A stretch of 8,555 bases of DNA, taken from positions 1-8,555 of the forward strand of contig CALNAU010000069.1 in assembly GCA_937874275.1 (NCBI GenBank), written 5' to 3'. The notes beneath the pieces were generated by a model. The model was not told the origin of the DNA and searched no databases. It saw only the letters and a list, made by a program, of their open reading frames with translations. This document shows positions 1 through 6,104 of the stretch, piece after piece. Both the position numbers and the translations under genes were made by a program. The stretch comes from an uncultured Clostridia bacterium. Its GTDB lineage: Bacteria > Bacillota > Clostridia > Christensenellales > Aristaeellaceae. Within the stretch, counting starts at the first letter, position 1. Every line of letters begins with the position of its first letter.

Positions 1-50
1 TGATTATATCTCAACTAACTCTGAAACTGGCACAAGGATCGGGGGGCAGG

Positions 51-1058
51 TCACTCTTTCACCTCCTCCACCAAACTTTCCGGGCTCAGTATGCGCACAT
101 GCACCGCATACTGCATAGCCCAAAGACGCATGGCTTCTAAGCTAACCTGCACCTGAGCAATCAACGCATCTTCCGTTTCCTCCAGAAATCGAATCTCCTC
201 TCCAAACCAGTCAATTAGATCATTGAGAATATACCGTTCGGCTCGAAAAGTGACCGTACCCCGCTCGCCGCTAAACATATAAATATGCTCAGCCATATGG
301 CGGGATAGGTTAAGCCCCTGCTCCAGCCCTCGCACCAGCGCCATTGGTTTGGCAGGGGTACTCAGCAACTCGATTTCGGTAATTCGATCTAGCCGATAAT
401 TGGCTACGTTATCGTACTTATCATAGTTACAAATCAGGTAGTATCGGCCATTGACCGCAGCCATCTGGTAAGGATTAATCAGATAACGTTTGGCAGAGCC
501 ATTAGACTCTGTTCGCGGATGAAGCTTTTTATCAATGCCAAAGTCGTTGTAAAGAAACGATACTTGCTGCCGTCGGCTGATTGCTTCATCCAGCACCTCA
601 ATCGTATAGAACAGCTGCCTGTTACCGTTTGATTGATGCGGCATCATACGAATATGAGAGATATGATTGCGAAAGTGCCTACTCGTCAATTTTTGTAGTT
701 TTTCAATCAACGCCGTCCGCTGGCTCTCCGTCACCATTCGGGAAAATAGCAGGCTATCAATCAGCATTCTAAGTTCAGCATCGGAAAAATCATGGGCAAT
801 ATACCAATCTGTCGCGAGAGTCTCCACTTCGCCGTCCGCACCACAACGGGAATATTGTCCGTGTTCTATCGGAAATCCGTACTCCATCAAATCGGTCAAA
901 TTTCTTCTGACGGCCTTCCGATCGACATGCAGATTGTGTTCTGCGGCCAACAATTGGATAATATCCTGCTGAGAAAGCCGATGCTCCTCGTCGGTGTGTC
1001 GTTTCAGAATACCCAAGATGCTGATGGCCAACATCTTTTTGGGGGGTGCGGTATGCAT
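51..1058 (-). CDS. WYL-domain transcriptional regulator (HTH-WYL-WCX)
   Basis: Probable DNA-binding regulator that senses a ligand, likely a nucleotide or nucleic acid, through its WYL domain. Numbering the longest open frame from 1166 (371 aa), residues about 44-101 form an N-terminal winged helix-turn-helix, about 185-268 the WYL domain (GRYYLICNY core, then the conserved YRLDRI segment), and about 300-371 a WCX-type C-terminal extension. This order is standard for the family. I favour the start at 1058 (335 aa): it has a near-perfect Shine-Dalgarno GAGGTGA five bases upstream (1064-1070), and the helix-turn-helix begins a few residues later. The alternative ATG at 1166 overlaps the ATPase stop codon as ATGA, which would suggest translational coupling, but it lacks a good ribosome site and adds 36 residues without recognisable domain features. 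The gene is second in an apparent operon with the AAA+ ATPase. Known WYL proteins include activators and repressors, several linked to phage defence or DNA damage. The target here is unknown. Confidence 0.9.
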   Translation of the reverse strand: MHTAPPKKMLAISILGILKRHTDEEHRLSQQDIIQLLAAEHNLHVDRKAVRRNLTDLMEYGFPIEHGQYSRCGADGEVETLATDWYIAHDFSDAELRMLIDSLLFSRMVTESQRTALIEKLQKLTSRHFRNHISHIRMMPHQSNGNRQLFYTIEVLDEAISRRQQVSFLYNDFGIDKKLHPRTESNGSAKRYLINPYQMAAVNGRYYLICNYDKYDNVANYRLDRITEIELLSTPAKPMALVRGLEQGLNLSRHMAEHIYMFSGERGTVTFRAERYILNDLIDWFGEEIRFLEETEDALIAQVQVSLEAMRLWAMQYAVHVRILSPESLVEEVKE

Positions 1059-1063
1059 TTCGT

Positions 1064-1070
1064 TCACCTC
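1064..1070 (-). promoter_or_regulatory. Ribosome binding site deciding the WYL regulator start
   Basis: On the minus strand GAGGTGA lies five bases upstream of the ATG at 1058. It is a seven-base match to the anti-Shine-Dalgarno sequence. It sits inside the longer reading frame that opens at 1166 and argues for initiation at the internal ATG. Confidence 0.6.
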
Positions 1071-1162
1071 AATGTCACTATATCGCTTTTCCAAACCACA
1101 AGCAACACGATTTTGGTATCCGAAACAGCTCCGTGATAATCCTGTAGATTTCTCTGAATACT

Positions 1163-3178
1163 TCATGATGCCCCAAAGCCTATCATCCGTTGCGCGCGGG
1201 TATTCGGTTGGAGAACGCTGCGAAAATCATCTGCTCTCAAAGTTTTTATCTGTCTGGTGGTCAACTGCTTGTCAGAATTTTTCATCAGCCGGTTTGCCTG
1301 TTTCATTCGAGCCCCCTCCAGCAAGTTGCGCACAAATCGTCCGTTGCCAAAGTCAGGGATGGCTATTGCTGCTTCAAACATCTCCATCAAGGACCTTTCC
1401 GCGCCGGGAGCCAACTGCATGCCGCTCTCGCTGACCATTTTGTTCAATATGCCGTATAGTTCTTCCACCGTGTAATCCGGGAACGGGACATGAAAAGCAA
1501 CGCGCGAGCGAAGTCCTTCATTGCGCTGCAATAATGCATTCATTTTGTCCGGATACCCCGCGAAAATGACCATGATATCCTGGCGATTGTTCTCCATTTC
1601 CATCACAATGGTATTGATGGCTTCGTCACCATACATGCCCTCCCTGTCATCCACCAATGAATATGCTTCGTCAATAAACAGCACGCCACCCTTTGCCTTT
1701 TCAAAGGCTTTCTTCACCGCCTTGGCTGTCCAACCAACGTATTTCCCTACCAGCTCAGCTCGGCCAACTTCAACAAAATTACCCGTGCTCAGCATCCCAT
1801 TGTCATGCATAATTCTGGCATACAGGCGCGCTACGCTTGTTTTGGCAGTGCCCGGGTTGCCGGTAAACACCATATGCATCGTAGGTTTCATCACCTGAAT
1901 GCCTTTGGATACGTATAGCCTCTGCGCATGATAATAGTTCATTGCCCGGCTAATCAGCTGCTTGACTTGTCCGATGCCAATCATCGCCTGTAGTTCATCA
2001 TACGCATTTCCCTTTGGCTGTTCCATGACTACCTTCCGCTTGGTGAGTATCATCTCCTCATATTGCGGATATACAGCTGTTTTCAAATGGCGATTAAGCC
2101 AATCCTGAAAAACTGCCAAAATGGCATCAGGTGAATACCCCGCGTGTTTCTCTCTGACATCACATAGCAGGTGCCTGACCGACTCACAAACGCCAGATGC
2201 CATTGCCAAACTATCCAAATATTGCTCTGCTTCGTCCTCTCGCATCCGTTGCTCCGCGATTGCAACATAACTAACGCTGGGGCAATGGTCTTTGAGTTTT
2301 CTTTTAATGTTATCTCCCGCCTTCGGGATACAAAATACGGTCAACACGCTATGCTGATATTCTGCGATGAGTTCCCCTATCAATTCGAGTTTGCCTAAGG
2401 CCTCTTGCGCGTACAATGCGTCCATGTCGTCCTCATAAGGATATGTGAGCACAATGCTTCCCCCATGTGATGCCTGATACAGCGCGTTAAGCGTATTGAC
2501 TTCATCAGGCTCCGCCTCCTGGATGGTATACCTCCTGCTTTTAAGGCGTCCCGCCTGAAAGAGTGAGGACATTAGCGTCTCAATGACACGCGTTCTGTCC
2601 TTTGTTCTGCTCATCTGCACGATGTAATGCACCGGATGTCCCTGGACTTGGGGCGTTTCCGTTCCCTCTCGGATACGTAGCAATTCTTCTTGAAGGCTAT
2701 GCCCGCACAGCATGTGACCCGCCTCCTCAAAAAGCTCCCGATGTGTTTTGCGAGTACCGACCAGGAATTCTTTTCGTTTGTTCTGCCCATATGACCGTCT
2801 GATTCGCAATTCTCCAAGCCCGAACTTATCAAAGACAATGGAGTGGTCCATACCAAAGTTGTTGCTTTCTGAACTGTGCATCAAGGAGCCCAATGAGCGC
2901 ATCGTAATCTCATTTACGTCAACATGTTCCACCTGATAACCAATCACGCCCCAGAATTCCTCAAGTCCGGCAGAAAATCGTGCCATATCCGTCACGACAG
3001 CACCTGCAATTAACCGGTTCCCCTGTATGCTCTCCACGAAGATGTACAGCCTGTTATCAAAGCGCTGGCAGATATCCTCATAAATAGGCTCCCATGCACC
3101 GCTTTGCGCAAGCCCCTCTTCCTCGGGCTTCTGCTCGACACTATTTGCCAAGGTTGCGATAATTCTAAAAAACATCAT
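1163..3178 (-). CDS. AAA+ ATPase, CbbX/SpoVK-like, with long uncharacterised N-terminal half
   Basis: Cytosolic ring-forming ATPase of the CbbX/SpoVK clade, whose members remodel or unfold partner proteins using ATP. The catalytic module spans about residues 393-633 of 671. Visible motifs are Walker A GNPGTAKT (440-447), an aromatic pore-loop-like GKYVGW (478-483), Walker B VLFIDEA (499-505), a sensor-1 region IFAGYPD (538-544), arginine-finger candidates R557 and R559 in NEGLRSRV, and sensor 2 GNGRFVRN (611-618). All point to an active enzyme. Typical CbbX and SpoVK proteins are about 300-330 aa, so roughly 390 N-terminal residues are extra. Within these, about 238-325 read like a worn P-loop fold: a strand SIVLTYPYEDD, helices, then a strand VLTVFCIPKAG, with no Walker A. 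Residues 1-235 match nothing I recognise. Two ATG codons stand in tandem; the first, at 3178, has an AGGGGGAG ribosome site eight bases upstream. The stop overlaps a possible ATG of the WYL regulator by four bases. GC content is visibly lower than in typA. The substrate is unknown. Confidence 0.88.
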   Translation of the reverse strand: MMFFRIIATLANSVEQKPEEEGLAQSGAWEPIYEDICQRFDNRLYIFVESIQGNRLIAGAVVTDMARFSAGLEEFWGVIGYQVEHVDVNEITMRSLGSLMHSSESNNFGMDHSIVFDKFGLGELRIRRSYGQNKRKEFLVGTRKTHRELFEEAGHMLCGHSLQEELLRIREGTETPQVQGHPVHYIVQMSRTKDRTRVIETLMSSLFQAGRLKSRRYTIQEAEPDEVNTLNALYQASHGGSIVLTYPYEDDMDALYAQEALGKLELIGELIAEYQHSVLTVFCIPKAGDNIKRKLKDHCPSVSYVAIAEQRMREDEAEQYLDSLAMASGVCESVRHLLCDVREKHAGYSPDAILAVFQDWLNRHLKTAVYPQYEEMILTKRKVVMEQPKGNAYDELQAMIGIGQVKQLISRAMNYYHAQRLYVSKGIQVMKPTMHMVFTGNPGTAKTSVARLYARIMHDNGMLSTGNFVEVGRAELVGKYVGWTAKAVKKAFEKAKGGVLFIDEAYSLVDDREGMYGDEAINTIVMEMENNRQDIMVIFAGYPDKMNALLQRNEGLRSRVAFHVPFPDYTVEELYGILNKMVSESGMQLAPGAERSLMEMFEAAIAIPDFGNGRFVRNLLEGARMKQANRLMKNSDKQLTTRQIKTLRADDFRSVLQPNTRAQRMIGFGAS

Positions 3179-3186
3179 AGCGATTA

Positions 3187-3194
3187 CTCCCCCT
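3187..3194 (-). promoter_or_regulatory. Ribosome binding site of the AAA+ ATPase gene
   Basis: Reading the minus strand, AGGGGGAG ends eight bases before the first of two adjacent ATG codons (3178 and 3175). This supports the start at 3178. Confidence 0.6.
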
Positions 3195-3199
3195 ATGAT

Positions 3200-3222
3200 G
3201 TCATCCTAACAGGAGGGATGAC
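3200..3222. promoter_or_regulatory. Inverted repeat upstream of the ATPase-WYL operon, candidate operator
   Basis: GTCATCC (3200-3206) and GGATGAC (3216-3222) are perfect 7-bp inverted repeats separated by nine bases, 22-44 bp before the ATPase start. A further CATCCC at 3235-3240 can pair with GGGATG at 3215-3220 instead. The position suits an operator for the WYL regulator, or a hairpin in the 5' leader of the mRNA. No convincing minus-strand vegetative promoter is visible nearby, which would fit a promoter needing an activator. The regulatory role is inference. Confidence 0.35.
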
Positions 3223-3293
3223 CCATTATTGTCCCATCCCACACAGCGGCACAGAGCCTCCCATACCAAAGATGCGAATTTCGGTTGCCATCC

Positions 3294-3322
3294 TTGACAT
3301 GGTTACATGGCAGTTCTATAAT
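3294..3322 (+). promoter_or_regulatory. Perfect-consensus vegetative promoter for typA
   Basis: TTGACA (3294-3299) and TATAAT (3317-3322) are separated by exactly 17 bases, identical to the sigma-70/sigma-A consensus at all twelve positions. Transcription should begin near 3329, leaving a leader of about 180 nt before the typA start codon. Confidence 0.85.
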
Positions 3323-3506
3323 TGACCGCGCAGGCAGCCAAGCGGTGCCTGCACCATTTTGTATGAAACAAGGTATGCTATTGTTGACGAAGTTGGATTC
3401 CGCCCTATCGCCGTGCCTGCCCGTGCGCGGCGAGCCGCCTGACCGGAAATTGTAATCTGGTTTGATTCAGATACCGTCAGCGCATAATAGGGAGGAAACA
3501 CGACCC
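3323..3506 (+). promoter_or_regulatory. Long typA 5' leader with competing hairpins
   Basis: This is the transcribed but apparently untranslated stretch between the consensus promoter and typA. GCAGGCA (3330-3336), at the very 5' end, pairs perfectly with TGCCTGC (3346-3352). The same TGCCTGC recurs at 3414-3420, so the 5' arm could pair with either copy. No T-run follows the first hairpin, so it is not a standard terminator. A 30-codon frame (3363-3455) has no ribosome site. The leader does not match any riboswitch class I recognise. A regulatory role is inferred only from length and pairing. Confidence 0.35.
3490..3497 (+). promoter_or_regulatory. Ribosome binding site of typA
   Basis: GGGAGGAA lies nine bases before the ATG at 3507. 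It fixes that start in preference to the in-frame TTG at 3462, which would add 15 residues unlike the TypA N-terminus. Confidence 0.8.
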
Positions 3507-5342
3507 ATGATCCGTTCAGATATCCGCAACATCGCCATCATTGCCCACGTTGACCACGGCAAGACCACGCTGGTAGACCAGATGCTCAAGCAGGGCGGCG
3601 TGTACCGCCAGAACCAGGTGGTGCAGGAGCGCGTGATGGACTCCAACGACCTGGAGCGCGAGCGCGGCATCACCATTTTGGCCAAGAACACCGCCGTGCA
3701 TTATCAGGACTATAAAATCAACATCGTGGACACCCCCGGCCACGCCGATTTCTCCGGCGAGGTGGAGCGTGTGCTCAAGATGGTGGATGGCGTGCTGCTG
3801 CTGGTGGACAGCTTTGAAGGCCCCATGCCCCAGACCCGCTTTGTGCTGAAGAAGGCGCTGGACCTCAAGCTGCCCGTGCTGATGGTCATCAACAAGGTGG
3901 ACCGCCCGGACGCCCGCTGTGACGAGGTGGTGAGCGAGCTGCTGGACCTGCTGATTGACCTGGAGGCCGACGCCGACACCCTGGACAGGCCCATCCTCTA
4001 CGTCAGCGCCCGCAAGGGCACCGCCACGCTGAGCATGGATGAGGAACCCAAGGACCTGACGCCGCTGTTTGACGCCATCCTCAAATACATCCCGGCACCC
4101 GAGGGTGACGCCGAAGGCCCGGCGCAAGTGCTGATATCCACCATTGACTACAACGAGTACGTGGGCCGCATCGGCGTGGGCCGCATCAGCCGCGGCAAGC
4201 TGACCGCCGGCATGATGGCCGTGCGCTGCAACTACCACGACGACAAGGTGAGCCCGCCTTTCCGGGTGACGGAGCTGAGCGTGTTTACCGGCGGCCTGGG
4301 CCGCACCGCGGCCGACGAGGTGCGCATGGGCGACATCGTGGCGCTCAGCGGCCTGCCGGACCTGAGCATCGGCGACACCGTGTGTGACCCCTCGGCGCCC
4401 GAACCACTGCCCTTCCTGGCCATTGGCGAGCCGACGGTGAAGATGACCTTCTCCGTCAACGACAGCCCCTTCGCGGGCCGCGAGGGCACCTATGTGACCA
4501 GCCGCCACCTGCGCGCGCGCCTGTACCGGGAGCTGGAGACCGATGTCAGCCTGCGCGTCAACGACGGCGAGACGCCCGACCAGTTTGAGGTGTGCGGCCG
4601 GGGCGAGCTGCACCTGAGCATCCTGATTGAAAACATGCGCCGCCAGGGCTACGAGTTTCAGGTGTCCCGGCCCGAGGTGCTCTATCACTATGAGAACGGC
4701 GAGCGGATGGAGCCCATCGAGCGCATGCAGGTGGACGTGCCCCAGGCCTATGCCGGTGCCGTGATTGAAAAAATCGGCCGCCGCCGCGGCACGCTGGAGA
4801 CAATGGCCGGCCTGGACCGGGTGCGTATGAGCTTTTTGGTGCCCAGCCGCGGCCTGTTCGGCTATCGCAGCGAGTTCCTCACCGATACGCGGGGCGAGGG
4901 CATCATGAGCGCGGTGTTCAACGGCTACGAGCCCTACCGGGGCGATATTCCCCACCGCAGCCTGGGCAGCCTGGTGTGCTTTGAATCGGGCGACGCCACG
5001 CAGTATGGCCTGTTTGGCGCGCAGGAGCGCGGCGCGCTGTTCATCGGCGCGCAGACGCCGGTGTACGCCGGCATGGTATGCGGGCAGAGCAACCGCCCCG
5101 GCGACATCGTGGTGAACGTGTGCCGTCAAAAGCATGTGACCAACATCCGCAACGCCGCCTCGGCCGAGGACAGCCTGCGTCTGGTCAGCGTGCAGCCCCT
5201 CACGCTGGAGGAAAGCCTGGAGTTTATTGAGGACGACGAGCTGCTGGAGGTGACCCCCAAGTCGCTTCGCGTGCGCAAGCGCCAGCTGAACCACGACCAG
5301 CGCCTGAAAGAGCAAAGCCGAAAGAAGAAGGTAGCGGAGTAA
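3507..5342 (+). CDS. typA: Translational GTPase TypA/BipA
   Basis: Ribosome-associated GTPase related to EF-G and LepA. Known roles of the family are in ribosome assembly and in adaptation to cold and other stresses. The 611-aa product is normal length for the family. G1 HVDHGKTT (14-21), the switch I RERGITI segment (51-57), G3 DTPGH (75-79), G4 NKVD (129-132) and G5 SAR (167-169) are all intact. They are followed by a beta-barrel domain II (about 200-290), EF-G-like domains III and V, and the TypA-specific C-terminal domain ending in a lysine- and arginine-rich tail (RVRKRQ, later RKKK). The start at 3507 is set by a strong GGGAGGAA site. It is a stand-alone gene behind a perfect consensus promoter, so high constitutive expression is likely. 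Codon use is strongly GC-biased, like tpl and unlike the ATPase-WYL pair upstream. Confidence 0.98.
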   Translation: MIRSDIRNIAIIAHVDHGKTTLVDQMLKQGGVYRQNQVVQERVMDSNDLERERGITILAKNTAVHYQDYKINIVDTPGHADFSGEVERVLKMVDGVLLLVDSFEGPMPQTRFVLKKALDLKLPVLMVINKVDRPDARCDEVVSELLDLLIDLEADADTLDRPILYVSARKGTATLSMDEEPKDLTPLFDAILKYIPAPEGDAEGPAQVLISTIDYNEYVGRIGVGRISRGKLTAGMMAVRCNYHDDKVSPPFRVTELSVFTGGLGRTAADEVRMGDIVALSGLPDLSIGDTVCDPSAPEPLPFLAIGEPTVKMTFSVNDSPFAGREGTYVTSRHLRARLYRELETDVSLRVNDGETPDQFEVCGRGELHLSILIENMRRQGYEFQVSRPEVLYHYENGERMEPIERMQVDVPQAYAGAVIEKIGRRRGTLETMAGLDRVRMSFLVPSRGLFGYRSEFLTDTRGEGIMSAVFNGYEPYRGDIPHRSLGSLVCFESGDATQYGLFGAQERGALFIGAQTPVYAGMVCGQSNRPGDIVVNVCRQKHVTNIRNAASAEDSLRLVSVQPLTLEESLEFIEDDELLEVTPKSLRVRKRQLNHDQRLKEQSRKKKVAE

Positions 5343-5392
5343 ACCGCCGCCCGTCATCACCGGCGCCATGCCCTGGGCCGCGCCATGTAGAT

Positions 5393-5570
5393 AACCGCCG
5401 CCTGTTCGTTCAGACGGCGGATGGCAAGGAAACCCTGGCTTTGCCAGGCCTTTCGCCCCACCTCGCATGTCGCTGGGGCGGATTACCATTAGGAGCTTCG
5501 CCCTCCGATACCTCCCAGAATACACTTCTTTGACAGTCTGAACCGCCGCCTGTTTATTCAGGCGGCGGTT
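5393..5570. repeat. Hairpin-rich intergenic element bounded by two near-identical GC palindromes
   Basis: The palindrome at 5393-5420 (AACCGCCGCCTG, loop TTCGTT, CAGACGGCGG) recurs almost unchanged at 5541-5570 (loop TTTATT, perfect 12-bp arms). Between them are a CCTGGC/GCCAGG hairpin with a three-base loop (5434-5448), a CGCCCCA/TGGGGCG stem (5454-5480), and a short GGAG/CTCC pairing further right. No convincing gene is seen in 5343-5640. The arrangement suggests a dispersed intergenic repeat, a small non-autonomous element, or a structured RNA on either strand. Which of these cannot be decided from one copy. Confidence 0.45.
5541..5570. terminator. Perfect 12-bp palindrome, possible bidirectional terminator
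   Basis: AACCGCCGCCTG (5541-5552) and CAGGCGGCGGTT (5559-5570) enclose the loop TTTATT. The site lies between the convergent typA and csbD-like genes. Neither strand has a proper T-run after the stem, so the terminator call rests on stem strength and position. Confidence 0.4.
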
Positions 5571-5596
5571 GTCACATTATCAGCAAATAATACGGT

Positions 5597-5624
5597 TGTA
5601 TGGAAGGTAAGCTCCTTCCATACA
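5597..5624 (-). terminator. Hairpin 3' of the csbD-like gene, probable terminator
   Basis: TGTATGGAAGG (5597-5607) and CCTTCCATACA (5614-5624) form a perfect 11-bp stem with a six-base loop, starting 16 bases after the csbD-like stop on the minus strand. The bases after it are T-containing (ACCGTATTATTTGC) but not a clean T-run. Confidence 0.5.
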
Positions 5625-5640
5625 TCAGGATGGTTCGGGG

Positions 5641-5880
5641 CTATTTGTTGGCCTTCTCCCGCGCATCCCGTGCGGCGTTCTTGGCCTTGGCGGCGTCTTC
5701 GTTGGCCTGGCCAACCACCTTTTCCACGGTGCCTTCGGACTTCATCTTGGCGTTGTCGGTCATCTTGCCCAGCGCCTCCTTTACGGCGCCCTTCACCTGC
5801 TGCCCCTTGGCCTTGGTCACCTCGGCGGCGGTCCGCAATTCCTCTTTCACGTTTTGTATCACCGGCTTCTTGTTGGGCAT
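5641..5880 (-). CDS. CsbD-like stress protein
   Basis: Small, highly charged, helical cytosolic protein of 79 aa in the CsbD-like family. Residues about 25-62 carry the family pattern: KGQQVKGAVKEALGKMTDN, then MKSEGTVEKVVGQA. The C-terminus is an alanine- and lysine-rich helix (KAKNAARDAREKANK). In Bacillus subtilis csbD belongs to the sigma-B general stress regulon. The molecular function of the family is unknown. The start at 5880 has a perfect AGGAGG ribosome site (5886-5891) five bases upstream. It is a single gene, convergent with typA and divergent from tpl, with its own hairpin terminator. Confidence 0.88.
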   Translation of the reverse strand: MPNKKPVIQNVKEELRTAAEVTKAKGQQVKGAVKEALGKMTDNAKMKSEGTVEKVVGQANEDAAKAKNAARDAREKANK

Positions 5881-5885
5881 ATGTT

Positions 5886-5891
5886 CCTCCT
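5886..5891 (-). promoter_or_regulatory. Ribosome binding site of the csbD-like gene
   Basis: A perfect AGGAGG on the minus strand, five bases before the ATG at 5880, confirms that this small frame is a translated gene. Confidence 0.75.
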
Positions 5892-5938
5892 ATTGTGTTG
5901 GCATGTCAGTCGGATTGTATGGCTCTGCTATGGTTATT

Positions 5939-5963
5939 CTACCTGTCCATCGCCATTTGAAAC
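5939..5963 (-). promoter_or_regulatory. Weak candidate promoter for the csbD-like gene
   Basis: On the minus strand GTTTCA (5958-5963) and AGGTAG (5939-5944), 13 bases apart, match the sigma-B consensus GTTTAA/GGGTAT at nine of twelve positions. An overlapping TAGAAT (5936-5941) could instead be a vegetative -10 box, but it lacks a good -35. Start-site distance would be about 50 nt. Tentative. Confidence 0.25.
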
Positions 5964-6023
5964 GCCAAACCGGTGAAAATTCTGTCAAATTTCGGAAAAT
6001 GTTCTTTTTTTGTGTTTTTTCCC

Positions 6024-6052
6024 TTGCCTTTCTCGCGCAATGCAGATACAAT
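6024..6052 (+). promoter_or_regulatory. Probable vegetative promoter of tpl
   Basis: TTGCCT (6024-6029) and TACAAT (6047-6052), spaced by 17 bases, match the sigma-70/sigma-A consensus at nine of twelve positions. T-tracts upstream (6004-6020) resemble an UP-like region. The expected leader is about 45 nt. Confidence 0.55.
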
Positions 6053-6069
6053 AAAAAAACAATATCACC

Positions 6070-6085
6070 GGCCGGGTTTCCGGCC
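6070..6085 (+). promoter_or_regulatory. Hairpin in the tpl leader next to the ribosome site
   Basis: GGCCGG (6070-6075) and CCGGCC (6080-6085) enclose a GTTT loop, nine bases before the AGGAGGG ribosome site. It could stabilise the mRNA 5' end or tune translation. No T-run follows, so it is not a terminator on this strand. Confidence 0.35.
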
Positions 6086-6093
6086 CAACACAT

Positions 6094-6100
6094 AGGAGGG
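6094..6100 (+). promoter_or_regulatory. Ribosome binding site of tpl
   Basis: AGGAGGG lies four bases before the ATG at 6105. It supports this start over the in-frame ATG at 6117, which would sit too far from it. Confidence 0.7.
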
Positions 6101-6104
6101 CAGC

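Noticed and set aside
4..54. GTG frame of 16 codons overlapping the WYL stop, with a GGAGGAGGTG sequence before it
   Set aside because: The purine-rich run is the coding sequence for Glu/Val residues at the regulator's C-terminus, and the peptide is too short to support.
3330..3360. Intrinsic terminator (attenuator) at the start of the typA leader
   Set aside because: The 7-bp stem is followed by ACCATTTT, with only a short, displaced T-run, so it does not meet the form of a terminator.
3363..3455. 30-codon frame in the typA leader as a leader peptide
   Set aside because: No ribosome binding site before its ATG, no run of regulatory codons, and a length that is unremarkable in GC-rich DNA.
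3516..5525. 669-codon open frame antisense to typA
   Set aside because: It is a by-product of GC-rich third positions in typA. Its product is His/Ala/Val-rich and low complexity, and typA is unmistakably real.
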